Assembly (NCBI GenBank): GCA_963739985.1
Contig: CAVUCE010000021.1
Coordinates: 124,001 to 188,000 of the forward strand
DNA length: 64,000 bases
Source: CAVUCE01 sp963739985
GTDB taxonomy: Bacteria; Bacteroidota; Ignavibacteria; Ignavibacteriales; Ignavibacteriaceae
Reading direction: 5' to 3'
Shown piece by piece: positions 36,306-45,113 of the stretch. The notes beneath the pieces are model-generated. The model did not search any database. It was not told the DNA's origin and saw only the letters and a program-made list of their open reading frames with translations. The stretch's first letter is position 1. The number at the start of each line of letters is the position of its first letter. A program made the translations under genes and the position numbers.

Positions 36306-37037
36306 ATGAAACGTTCTATATTCACAATTTTAATAATCTCATTACTCAGTTTAACAGCATGTAATAAAAAAGAAGATAACACAAATAAAACCCTTCAAGC
36401 AATGCCGGCCGGTACGCACTCAGCAAAAGTTCTAGATAGAATTGATGCTGCCAACTATTCTTATTTTGAGGTATCTGAAGACGGAAATGATTACTGGATT
36501 GCGGCTCCACAAAAAAATATTGAAAAAGGTACAACGATTTATTTTAATAAAAGTATGGAGATGAAAGATTTTTATAGTAAATCATTGGACAGGAAATTTG
36601 ATAAAATACTTTTTGTGCAAGACGTAAGTACAACGGCACCTAGTTCAAGTACTGCAGATCAGAAAGAAACATTAAGTTCTGTTCATGGTCAGGTAAATAC
36701 TGTTGCAAAAGAAGACGTTAGTGTTAAGCCTGTTGCCGGTGGTAAAACCATAGCAGAAGTTTATAAAAACAAGGACGGATTAGCCGGAAAAGTTATCAAA
36801 ATAAAAGGCAAAGTTACTAAGTTTAATGCTAATATTATGGGAAGAAACTGGATTCACATACAAGACGGTACCAGTATAAATAATAGTGATTACGATTTAT
36901 TAATAACAAGTAAAGATAATGCACAGGTCGGCGAAACTGTTATAGCTGAGGGAACAGTTGAGACAAATAAAGATTTTGGAGCTGGTTATTCATACTCAGT
37001 TTTGGTTGAAAACGCAAAAGTCAATGCTTCAAAATAG
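36306..37037 (+). CDS. Lipoprotein with OB-fold domains
   Basis: A 243-residue lipoprotein with lipobox LSLTAC (Cys19). The first part (AKVLDRIDAANYSYFEVSEDGNDYWIAAP..MKDFYSKSLDRKFDKILFV) resembles the NrfJ-like/heme-export-linked OB-type domain. The second (KTIAEVYKNKDGLAGKVIKIKGKVTKFN..GRNWIHIQDGT) is a nucleic-acid-type OB-fold seen in many secreted lipoproteins. Residues 110-140 are a Ser/Thr-rich linker. The ribosome site GGGGAAG precedes the ATG. The ligand is unknown. Confidence 0.78.
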   Translation: MKRSIFTILIISLLSLTACNKKEDNTNKTLQAMPAGTHSAKVLDRIDAANYSYFEVSEDGNDYWIAAPQKNIEKGTTIYFNKSMEMKDFYSKSLDRKFDKILFVQDVSTTAPSSSTADQKETLSSVHGQVNTVAKEDVSVKPVAGGKTIAEVYKNKDGLAGKVIKIKGKVTKFNANIMGRNWIHIQDGTSINNSDYDLLITSKDNAQVGETVIAEGTVETNKDFGAGYSYSVLVENAKVNASK

Positions 37038-37060
37038 CGGATTTTAAAATGTTTCGGTTT

Positions 37061-37085
37061 AAGGGTGCTTTCGGCACCCTTTGTA
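37061..37085 (+). terminator. Terminator after the OB-fold lipoprotein gene
   Basis: AAGGGTGC (37061-37068) and GCACCCTT (37074-37081) form a perfect 8-base stem with a short loop, followed by a weak T-rich tail. Confidence 0.75.
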
Positions 37086-37685
37086 GTTTTATGGCTAAAT
37101 TGCTTTTTTGTTAAAAAAATACGAAGTGATAAATATTTTTATTTTTTATTTGAAAACTATTGCACTATACAAAATTTCACATATATTTGTATTTTTATAA
37201 ATTTACTTGTTTAAGTTAAATAAGATTATGATTTTAATAGATTAATTTAATAAATTACAAGAGATAGGTATAAATGACTTGTTTACAATACTAAAATAAG
37301 CATTTAATTTTCGTTGCTCGGCTTGGAGAGATAAATAAAGGGGAAATAAGACAGAAATACTGGCAGTTTTAAAATTCATTTTTATTCGGTATTGGGCTTA
37401 AATTACATGTTTTCAGCCACGTTATTGTTCATTAAAATTTACAAAAACTGTTGACTTTAAATTAGTTTTTTAAGACGTTACCCATGCATTTTTAATTTAG
37501 TAGATTTTCAACGTTTTTAATAACTGCATGGCTAGTAAATTTGGCGATATTTACAGTGTCTTCTGTAGAAAATTATTTCTTTTCAATATTTATTACCCCC
37601 AAGATTTTTGAATACGTACATCTAGTTGTGCTGTGTTCTATTGTTGGGATAAATATTAACCAATCACTAATATAGGAGAGAGAAT
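37086..37685. other. 600-base non-coding region ahead of the TonB receptor operon
   Basis: No ORF or RNA gene is recognised. It is AT-rich, with a possible Bacteroidota-type promoter (ATTG near 37159, TATATTTG at 37182-37189, 19 bases between). That would give a leader of nearly 500 bases before the receptor gene. The promoter call is weak. Confidence 0.35.
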
Positions 37686-40600
37686 ATGAAACGAAAGATT
37701 ACCGCCCTATTTTTCTTGCTGTTTCTGCCTGCCCTTGTGTATGCAGGTACAGTAGGAAAAATTAAAGGTAAAGTTACAGATCTCCAGACAGGTGAGCCAT
37801 TAATTGGAGCCAACGTAATAGTTGTTGGTACTTCTTTTGGTGCAGCCACCGATATAAATGGAGAATATGTGATTAGTAACCTGGATGCGGGTACTTATAG
37901 TTTAAAGGCATCATATCTGGGTTATAAGACGGTAACTGTTACCGAAATTCGTGTCAATACCGATTTGACAACTGAAATGAATTTCAGACTTCCCGCTCAA
38001 GGAGTTGCTGTTGGCGAAGTTGAAATTGTTGCGAAGCGGCCTCTGATTAATAAAAGTAACACTAACGCTATCAGAACCACAACTAACGCAGAAATAGAAG
38101 CTCTACCGGTTCGTGGAGTTAATGAAATTTTAGCTTTAACTCCCGGCGTAACTGTACAAGATAATACAGTATATGTTAGAGGTGGTCGTCAGGATGAAGT
38201 TGGTTATTACCTTGAAGGTACTAACATAACCGATCCTGTTTTTGGCGGACAGGCTGTTACTATAGTTCAGGATGCGATTGAGGAAATGCAAGTTCAAGCC
38301 GGTGGTTATACTGCTGAGTTTGGCGGCGCTAATGCCGGAATTATTAGAACACAATTAAAAACCGGTGGTCCTCAAATAAAAGCTAGTTTAGAATATATCA
38401 CAGATAACGTTACTTTCAAAAGTAAAAAGGATATTTTTGACGGCAAGAAAAGACTAGGTGCTTACTGGTATGGTTATTCAGAATTTACAGGAACATTAAG
38501 CGGTCCTGTTTTTACACCAAAAGTTAAATTCTTTGGTTTATTTAATAGCAGATATGAACAAGATCAAAATCCTCAAGGTTTTGATGGAATTAACCTCGGA
38601 TTAATTACTGATCCAGGAACTGGAGATTCAGTTGTACTGAATTATCCGGGAGGCGCTGTTTATAAAAATGCTAGCCAAAGGTATAATGGAACAGGTACTT
38701 TAACATTTGATTTAAATCCTTTTATTGTAAGATTATCAGGATCTTATACATCAATTACAAGTGATCGAGGCGGTGCTTTTGGTAATAACACAGGTAATAT
38801 AGCTGATATCCTTGATTTAAACAGAATACCAATTCAAAAATCTTATAATGGTACAGTAAACTTGAAGTTTACTCATATTTTAAGTGCTAATACTTATTAT
38901 GAAGTTAGTGCTGGGTTATTCTTTAATGGTGGAAAAACTTATGATCCCATCATGAAAGATAATTTCTACAATTATAATGATTTGCAAGATAATCAAGCTC
39001 TTGGTGTTGGCTGGACACCTAGTGCTGGTGGAAGATACTCTTCACCAACACCTGTAAGTATATACTTATTCCAATTTGCAGCTCCAAATTCAATACTTTC
39101 TAACTACTCATTGGATAACAACAAAAACTGGAATTTTAGCGGATCATTTTCAACTGAATTAAGCAAATCAAACAACTTGAAGTTTGGTGCTGAATTTCAG
39201 ATATATGATATTCACCATTATGCTATTCCAACTTCTGGTTCATTATCAAAACTATATGATGAATATACAGCTGATCCTTCCGGTCAATCACTTGATCAAC
39301 GTCTAATTGGTTATAATGTTAACTATGGCGTAAATAATTACGGTTATGATATGCAAGGTAATCTATTTAGCGGATCAAGCGATTACAACACAGGTAAATA
39401 TGCTCCAAAGAAACCTGTATTTGCAGGTGTTTATGTAGAAGATAAACTTGAATATGAAAACTTACTAGTTAATGCCGGTTTACGTTTTGATTATATCAAT
39501 ACCGATAACATGACATTAAAAGATCCATCTAAACCTAATTTGACTATAAACAAAAGTACTTTCAAATACGATCCTAATGGATTAGCAAAAGTACCTAGTT
39601 TTACTTCACTTAGTCCAAGACTTGGTTTCTCATTCCCTATTACTGATAATACAATATTCCATGCTCAGTATGGTAAATTTGTTCAGCAGTCAAGATTGAG
39701 AGATTCTTATATGGGCTTAAACTTATTTGCTCATGAAATTACAGGTGGATTATTTGTACAAAATCCGGTTGGTTTCGATGTTAGACCTACCAGAACAACT
39801 CAGTATGAAGTTGGATTTACACAACAAATTGGAAATTTCGCTTCATTTGACGTAACCGGATATTATAAAGATATCTTGGATCAGGTTGTTTATACACGTC
39901 AACCTGTAGGTTCATCTACCGGATATGGAACTTATTATATCTTCACAAACGGAGATTTTGCTACAACTAAAGGTGTGGAAATATCATTCAATATGAGAAG
40001 AACCGAGAGATTTATGGTTAATGCCTCTATGTCATTCCAGGATGCTCAAGGTACAGGTTCTGCCCCTAACGCTGATGCTGGTATAGTTGGTGCTCCTCTT
40101 GATCCTAGCACAGTTTTTAAACCAAATTATATTTCTCCATTAACATTTAATCATCCGGTTAGTGGAAATCTAAACTTGGATTATCGTTTTGGAAAAGATG
40201 ATGGTCCTTCTATATTACACCAATTTGGAGTTTCAGCACTCATTACCTTTTCTAGCGGACACCCTTTCACTTTAGGACAAGGTAAAGGCGACAACAATTA
40301 TAGTTTGGAAGGTGATGCAAGATTCAGATCTCCTGTAGAGCCATTGAATTCGTCTCTTACTCCATCTACATTCCAGGTTAACTTAAGAGTAGATAAAACT
40401 ATTTCTATCTGGGATAGGTTAAGTGCAAATATCTATATTTACGTAATTAATCTATTTGATAATAAAAATGTTGATAACGTTTTCTTAAGAACTGGTTCTG
40501 CTAATGACGACGGATTTTTCAGTGATCCATCATTAGGCGGTCAACAATTAGCTGAAAAATATGGTCCTCAATTTGTCCAAATGTATAATAAAATTAACAT

Positions 40601-40691
40601 AGATTATGCACAGGCTTATCAAGATAATACCGGAAACTTAATCTATAGTCAACCGAGACAAATTAGACTTGGAATAAAATTACAATATTAA
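37686..40691 (+). CDS. TonB-dependent outer-membrane receptor
   Basis: A 1001-residue receptor with signal peptide (TALFFLLFLPALVYA). It has a carboxypeptidase-regulatory-like domain (KIKGKVTDLQTGEPLIGANVIVVGT, about residues 25-105). A plug domain follows with ALPVRGVNEILALTPGV and VRGGRQDEVGYYLEG, then a 22-strand-type barrel ending in LGIKLQY, with a terminal aromatic residue. No iron-specific partner genes flank it. The next two genes encode a T9SS cargo protein and a PorV-like barrel on the same strand with short gaps (43 and 28 bases) and strong ribosome sites, so they form one operon. Substrate unknown. Confidence 0.93.
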   Translation: MKRKITALFFLLFLPALVYAGTVGKIKGKVTDLQTGEPLIGANVIVVGTSFGAATDINGEYVISNLDAGTYSLKASYLGYKTVTVTEIRVNTDLTTEMNFRLPAQGVAVGEVEIVAKRPLINKSNTNAIRTTTNAEIEALPVRGVNEILALTPGVTVQDNTVYVRGGRQDEVGYYLEGTNITDPVFGGQAVTIVQDAIEEMQVQAGGYTAEFGGANAGIIRTQLKTGGPQIKASLEYITDNVTFKSKKDIFDGKKRLGAYWYGYSEFTGTLSGPVFTPKVKFFGLFNSRYEQDQNPQGFDGINLGLITDPGTGDSVVLNYPGGAVYKNASQRYNGTGTLTFDLNPFIVRLSGSYTSITSDRGGAFGNNTGNIADILDLNRIPIQKSYNGTVNLKFTHILSANTYYEVSAGLFFNGGKTYDPIMKDNFYNYNDLQDNQALGVGWTPSAGGRYSSPTPVSIYLFQFAAPNSILSNYSLDNNKNWNFSGSFSTELSKSNNLKFGAEFQIYDIHHYAIPTSGSLSKLYDEYTADPSGQSLDQRLIGYNVNYGVNNYGYDMQGNLFSGSSDYNTGKYAPKKPVFAGVYVEDKLEYENLLVNAGLRFDYINTDNMTLKDPSKPNLTINKSTFKYDPNGLAKVPSFTSLSPRLGFSFPITDNTIFHAQYGKFVQQSRLRDSYMGLNLFAHEITGGLFVQNPVGFDVRPTRTTQYEVGFTQQIGNFASFDVTGYYKDILDQVVYTRQPVGSSTGYGTYYIFTNGDFATTKGVEISFNMRRTERFMVNASMSFQDAQGTGSAPNADAGIVGAPLDPSTVFKPNYISPLTFNHPVSGNLNLDYRFGKDDGPSILHQFGVSALITFSSGHPFTLGQGKGDNNYSLEGDARFRSPVEPLNSSLTPSTFQVNLRVDKTISIWDRLSANIYIYVINLFDNKNVDNVFLRTGSANDDGFFSDPSLGGQQLAEKYGPQFVQMYNKINIDYAQAYQDNTGNLIYSQPRQIRLGIKLQY

Positions 40692-40734
40692 AACCTTGTC
40701 AGTAGGGCTCATTAAAAAAATAGGAGTTTAATCT

Positions 40735-43700
40735 ATGAGTGCTCACAAATTTAAAATAATACTTCTTTCCGTTGGGCTATTGCTGTTTGTTACAGCAAGT
40801 CTATACCCAAAGGGTGATAAGAATAAGAAAAAACAAAATGCGAAAGTTACTGCTCAAAGAGCAGGTAGCGTATTAGATATAAACAATATCTACACTAGTT
40901 TTTATAACGACGGTGATTCTGACTTCGATAAAGGAACTCAGAATGCAGGATTTGTTTATCCTAAAGGTAGCGGTAAAACTGCCGTATTTGAAGCTGGTTT
41001 GTTATGGGGAGCAAAGGTTCCCGGCGATAGTATACCACGTGTTGGTGGTTCGTCTTATAATCATGGCTTACAACCTGGCCCAATAATGGCAGATGGTCAA
41101 CCCGCATCCGATCCAACAGCCGATCAATATAGAGTATACAGAGTAAGACCAGACGTTTATCCTGGTGGCCCGGATGTTGACCTAAATCAAGAGGCTACTT
41201 TAGAAGGTAAATCAGCAGCTCAGTTACGCACAGAATATGAAGAAGACTGGACACAATGGCCGGCAAATTTAGGCGCGCCGTATGATGATAAAAACAAAGA
41301 TGGTAAATATGAAGCAGGTACAGATGTACCTGGTGTACCTGGCGCTGATCAAACTATATGGTTCGTTTCTAATGATCAAAATAAAGACTTAACACAAGCT
41401 CTTTATGGTGCCGATCCTCTTGGAATTGAAATGCAAGCTACTATTTGGGCATACAATCAACAAGGTGCTCTTGGTAATATGTATTTCAGAAAATATAAAT
41501 TTATCAACAAAGGTTATCAAAAATATAACATCGACAGTATGTATGTCTCCATGTGGGCTGATGTTGATTTAGGTGATGCTGGTGACGACTTTGTTGGTGT
41601 TGATACCACCTTAAGTTTACAGTATTGCTACAATGCTAATGCAACTGATGCTATTTATGGTGCCACACCACCTGCTATCGGTTTTGACTTTTTCCAGGGT
41701 CCATTGGTAAAAGGTCTTGCTAATCAGGATATCAATAAAAATGGTGTTGATGACGCTCAGGATTTTGGTATTTTCGACGGCAAACAAGTTGGTCCCGGTT
41801 TAATTAACTTACCTATGACTGCAGCATACTATTTTGCTAATGGTGATGCTAATATCGGTGACCCTACTCTTGGTGATATTGAAGGCTCTATAGAATTTTA
41901 CAGATTCTTCAAAGGAGAATATGGAATTAGTGGAGATCCATTTAAATATAATGGAGTTATAACTAAATATGCCTTATCCGGTGATCCTGTTACAAGAACC
42001 GGATGGTTGGATGGTAATCAGTTGCCTGCCGGTGATAGAAGACAAGGTAGCTCATCAGGTCCATTCAATATGGCTCCCGGTGATACTCAGGAAGTAGTAG
42101 TTGCTGAAATAGTTGCCGGTAATATTCCGGGTGTTGATAGAATTTCCGCTATTTCACTTCTTAAATTCTATGATAAACAAGCTCAGTTAGCATATAACAA
42201 CTTCTTCGATTTACCTTCTGCTCCTCCTGCTCCGGAAGTTAAAGCAATAGAATTATCTCATGAGATCGTTCTTGATTGGGGTGGAAAACTTGATAAAGTA
42301 AGAGCTACTGAAAATAGTACAAGCAAAGGTTTTGCTTTCCAGGGCTATAATATTTATCAATTACCTTATGCTTCCGCAAGTTTAAGCGAAGCAAAGAGAC
42401 TAGATACTTATGATATAGTTGATGGTGTCGGTAAAATAATTGATCAGGTATTCGATCCTTCAACCGGTTCAGTTATTGCTAAACCAGTTCAATTTGGTAA
42501 CGATAACGGAGTGAATAGAAGTGTTATTATTAAAACGGATGCATTTAAAGATAATAATGCACTTATAAATGGTATAAAATACTATTTTGCCGTTACTGCA
42601 TATAGTTATAATCCTGACCCAAATGCAGTTCCAAATAATTTGGAAAATCCATTAAAAGTAATAACCGTAATTCCTCATGAACCAGATCCAGGTAAAAGTT
42701 ATGGTGAAATGCCTGGTGATACATTATTAGTCACTCATTCCTCAGGTGCCAGTGATGGTATAGTTGTTCCGGTCGTTGTTGATCCAACTGCAACTACTGG
42801 GCATGAATATACTGTTCGATTCAAGAATTCAGCTAGTACTTCTCAAGATGCTGTTGCGGATTCTTGGGAACTTTATGATAATGCTAGCAAGTCTGTTGTT
42901 TACTCAAGCAACAATTTAACAGGTAATGATGGCGGTACAATTAGTGATTCATCAAATTATTACCAAACTAATGGTGGAGTTCATTTACAAGTTGCAGGAC
43001 CTCCTGTAGCTGTAAAGGATTACACTTCTACCGGAACCAGATGGGTCAGTGGTACAAACGCTGGTTTATCTTCGTTTTTTGGTGGACTTGGAATGGGTGC
43101 AGAATTTTTTGGTAGTGATTTGCCTGCTTCAAAATATGTACCTGTTGAGATTAAATTCGTTGGTGGTGCAAATTCACCTTCAGAAGCTAATGGATGGTCT
43201 CAGGGTGCAGTTTATTGGAGAAGTGATGGTTACAATTATCACGGAAAAGGTTGGATGCCATTCACAGTTTGGGATATAAGCGATCCGGCAAATCCAAAAC
43301 AAATAAATGCCTCTTTCGTTGAGGATGCAAATGATGGAAGCGCAAACTTACAATGGGATATGGGATGGAATGGTACTGCATTTGCTGCTAATGGAGGTAG
43401 AGAATATTTGTTCATAAATGATACTCCATATGATCCAAACCATTATAACGGAACGGTAGACGGTACATTTAATGATGTATTATATGCTATGTGGCCATCT
43501 GCTAGAGGAAGTCATCCGTATTTGGAAGCTCCTTTCCAGTTGGATATATTCCCAAATTATCCTGTATTAGTTAAGGATGCATATACGTTTAAAACTACTG
43601 CTCCTGATAGCAGTGCTAGCCTCGCAAAAGCAGATGTTGAAAAAATTAATGTTTTCCCTAATCCTTATTACGGGGTTAACTCTCAAGAAATAAATAAATA

Positions 43701-43953
43701 TAATCGCTTTGTAACGTTCAGCCATTTACCAGCAAATGCTACAATTAGAATATTTAATTTGGCAGGTGTTTTGGTTAGAACAGTTGATCATAACTCCAAT
43801 TCCCAGTTTGAAAAATGGGATTTAAATAACGAAAGTGGTCTGCCTGTAGCTAGCGGTATGTATATAGCATATATTGATATGCCTGATTTAGGTAAAACAA
43901 AAATATTAAAGTTCGCTATTATACAAGAACAGCAAATACTTGACAGATTTTAA
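40735..43953 (+). CDS. Large exported protein with T9SS-type C-terminal domain
   Basis: A 1072-residue protein with an N-terminal signal (IILLSVGLLLFVTASLYP). It ends in an Ig-like T9SS sorting domain (VFPNPYYGVNSQEINKYNRF..FSHLPANATIRIFNLAGVLVRTV..GMYIAYI). The central region contains DxDxDG-like calcium-type loops (DKNKDGKYE, DINKNGVDDAQD) and an Fn3-like unit near residue 500-640. No catalytic motif is recognised. Lying between a TonB receptor and a PorV-like gene, it is probably displayed on the surface and works with the receptor. Confidence 0.85.
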   Translation: MSAHKFKIILLSVGLLLFVTASLYPKGDKNKKKQNAKVTAQRAGSVLDINNIYTSFYNDGDSDFDKGTQNAGFVYPKGSGKTAVFEAGLLWGAKVPGDSIPRVGGSSYNHGLQPGPIMADGQPASDPTADQYRVYRVRPDVYPGGPDVDLNQEATLEGKSAAQLRTEYEEDWTQWPANLGAPYDDKNKDGKYEAGTDVPGVPGADQTIWFVSNDQNKDLTQALYGADPLGIEMQATIWAYNQQGALGNMYFRKYKFINKGYQKYNIDSMYVSMWADVDLGDAGDDFVGVDTTLSLQYCYNANATDAIYGATPPAIGFDFFQGPLVKGLANQDINKNGVDDAQDFGIFDGKQVGPGLINLPMTAAYYFANGDANIGDPTLGDIEGSIEFYRFFKGEYGISGDPFKYNGVITKYALSGDPVTRTGWLDGNQLPAGDRRQGSSSGPFNMAPGDTQEVVVAEIVAGNIPGVDRISAISLLKFYDKQAQLAYNNFFDLPSAPPAPEVKAIELSHEIVLDWGGKLDKVRATENSTSKGFAFQGYNIYQLPYASASLSEAKRLDTYDIVDGVGKIIDQVFDPSTGSVIAKPVQFGNDNGVNRSVIIKTDAFKDNNALINGIKYYFAVTAYSYNPDPNAVPNNLENPLKVITVIPHEPDPGKSYGEMPGDTLLVTHSSGASDGIVVPVVVDPTATTGHEYTVRFKNSASTSQDAVADSWELYDNASKSVVYSSNNLTGNDGGTISDSSNYYQTNGGVHLQVAGPPVAVKDYTSTGTRWVSGTNAGLSSFFGGLGMGAEFFGSDLPASKYVPVEIKFVGGANSPSEANGWSQGAVYWRSDGYNYHGKGWMPFTVWDISDPANPKQINASFVEDANDGSANLQWDMGWNGTAFAANGGREYLFINDTPYDPNHYNGTVDGTFNDVLYAMWPSARGSHPYLEAPFQLDIFPNYPVLVKDAYTFKTTAPDSSASLAKADVEKINVFPNPYYGVNSQEINKYNRFVTFSHLPANATIRIFNLAGVLVRTVDHNSNSQFEKWDLNNESGLPVASGMYIAYIDMPDLGKTKILKFAIIQEQQILDRF

Positions 43954-43981
43954 TTAACAGATAAGTTTTTAAGGAGTAAAA

Positions 43982-45013
43982 ATGAGAGTATTAATAAAAA
44001 CATTAATGATACTTACTATTCTGCTCTTTGCAGTAGATAGTAGCTTTGCAGGCGGCGGTGTTCGTACCGGTACTGCAGGCGCGTCAGAATTATTGATACC
44101 AATAGGAGCCAGAGATATAGCCATGGGAGGTGCAAACGTTGGTGTTGCATCCGGTATTTCATCTTTATTCTGGAATCCTGCAGGTATTGCAAATATGAAG
44201 AATTCAGTGTCGGTTGAATTCTCTCACATGAATTACATTGCCGATATAGGTATGGAATATGGTGCCGTTGCCGCAAATTTTGAAGGCTTCGGTGTTGTTT
44301 CCTTAAGTATTAAGGCATTATCTATAGGTGATATCCCTGTTACAACTAATGTTCAACCTGACGGTACAGGTGAAACTTATAGACCAACTGCTATGGTAAC
44401 CGGTTTAACATATTCTCGTCAATTAACTGATAGAATAGCTATTGGTGTTACAGCCAATTTGATATCAGAATCTATTGACCAGGTTAGTACAACCGGTATG
44501 GCATTTAACGCCGGTGTTAAGTATAATAATTTAGCTAACATCGACGGATTAAACTTTGGTATTGTGTTAAAAAATATTGGACCTCAGATGACATATGATG
44601 GTTCCGGTTTATTAACAAAAGCCAAAGTTGCTGACTATGACAGACCTGATTATTATTACAAAATCAACGCAGCTCCTTTTGAATTGCCATCACAATTCGA
44701 ATTAGGTTTCGGTTATAAACCTATGATAAGTGATTCAAAGCCACTTCAATTTGCAGTTGCTTATACCAATAATAACTTTTCAGGTGATGAATATAAATTT
44801 GGTGCTGAATATGATTATAATAACCTCTTCTTCTTAAGAGGCGGATATTCAATGTCACCAAAGAGTCAAAGTGATGAATATATCTACGGATTTACAGCTG
44901 GTGCCGGCGTTAATTACAGCCTAGGTACTATTGATGTAAAAGTAGATTATGCTTATAGATATGTAAAATACTTTGATGCAAATCATGTATTTGAAGTATC
45001 TTTAGGCTTCTAA
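43982..45013 (+). CDS. PorV/PorQ-family outer-membrane protein
   Basis: A 343-residue beta-barrel protein of the PorV/UPF0164 group. Signal peptide MRVLIKTLMILTILLFAVDSSFAGG is followed by the family hallmark LLIPIGARDIAMGGANVGVASG and SSLFWNPAGIANM. The end KYFDANHVFEVSLGF carries the terminal aromatic. In T9SS bacteria PorV is an attachment component; this copy is probably dedicated to the upstream cargo. The AAGGAGT ribosome site is strong. Confidence 0.88.
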   Translation: MRVLIKTLMILTILLFAVDSSFAGGGVRTGTAGASELLIPIGARDIAMGGANVGVASGISSLFWNPAGIANMKNSVSVEFSHMNYIADIGMEYGAVAANFEGFGVVSLSIKALSIGDIPVTTNVQPDGTGETYRPTAMVTGLTYSRQLTDRIAIGVTANLISESIDQVSTTGMAFNAGVKYNNLANIDGLNFGIVLKNIGPQMTYDGSGLLTKAKVADYDRPDYYYKINAAPFELPSQFELGFGYKPMISDSKPLQFAVAYTNNNFSGDEYKFGAEYDYNNLFFLRGGYSMSPKSQSDEYIYGFTAGAGVNYSLGTIDVKVDYAYRYVKYFDANHVFEVSLGF

Positions 45014-45026
45014 GAATACTTTCAAT

Positions 45027-45089
45027 GCCGGAGTAAAATCCGGCAAGATATTAAAAAATCCGTGGAGATTTAATCTTCACGGATTTTTT
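45027..45089 (+). terminator. Double hairpin terminator after the PorV-like gene
   Basis: The first hairpin is GCCGGA..TCCGGC (about 45027-45044). The second is AAAAAATCCGTG..CACGGATTTTTT (about 45053-45089), whose A and T arms make it work for both strands. It lies between the convergent PorV-like and ppc genes. Confidence 0.85.
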
Positions 45090-45113
45090 ATTTTAAAGCT
45101 GAAGGGTTTTTAA

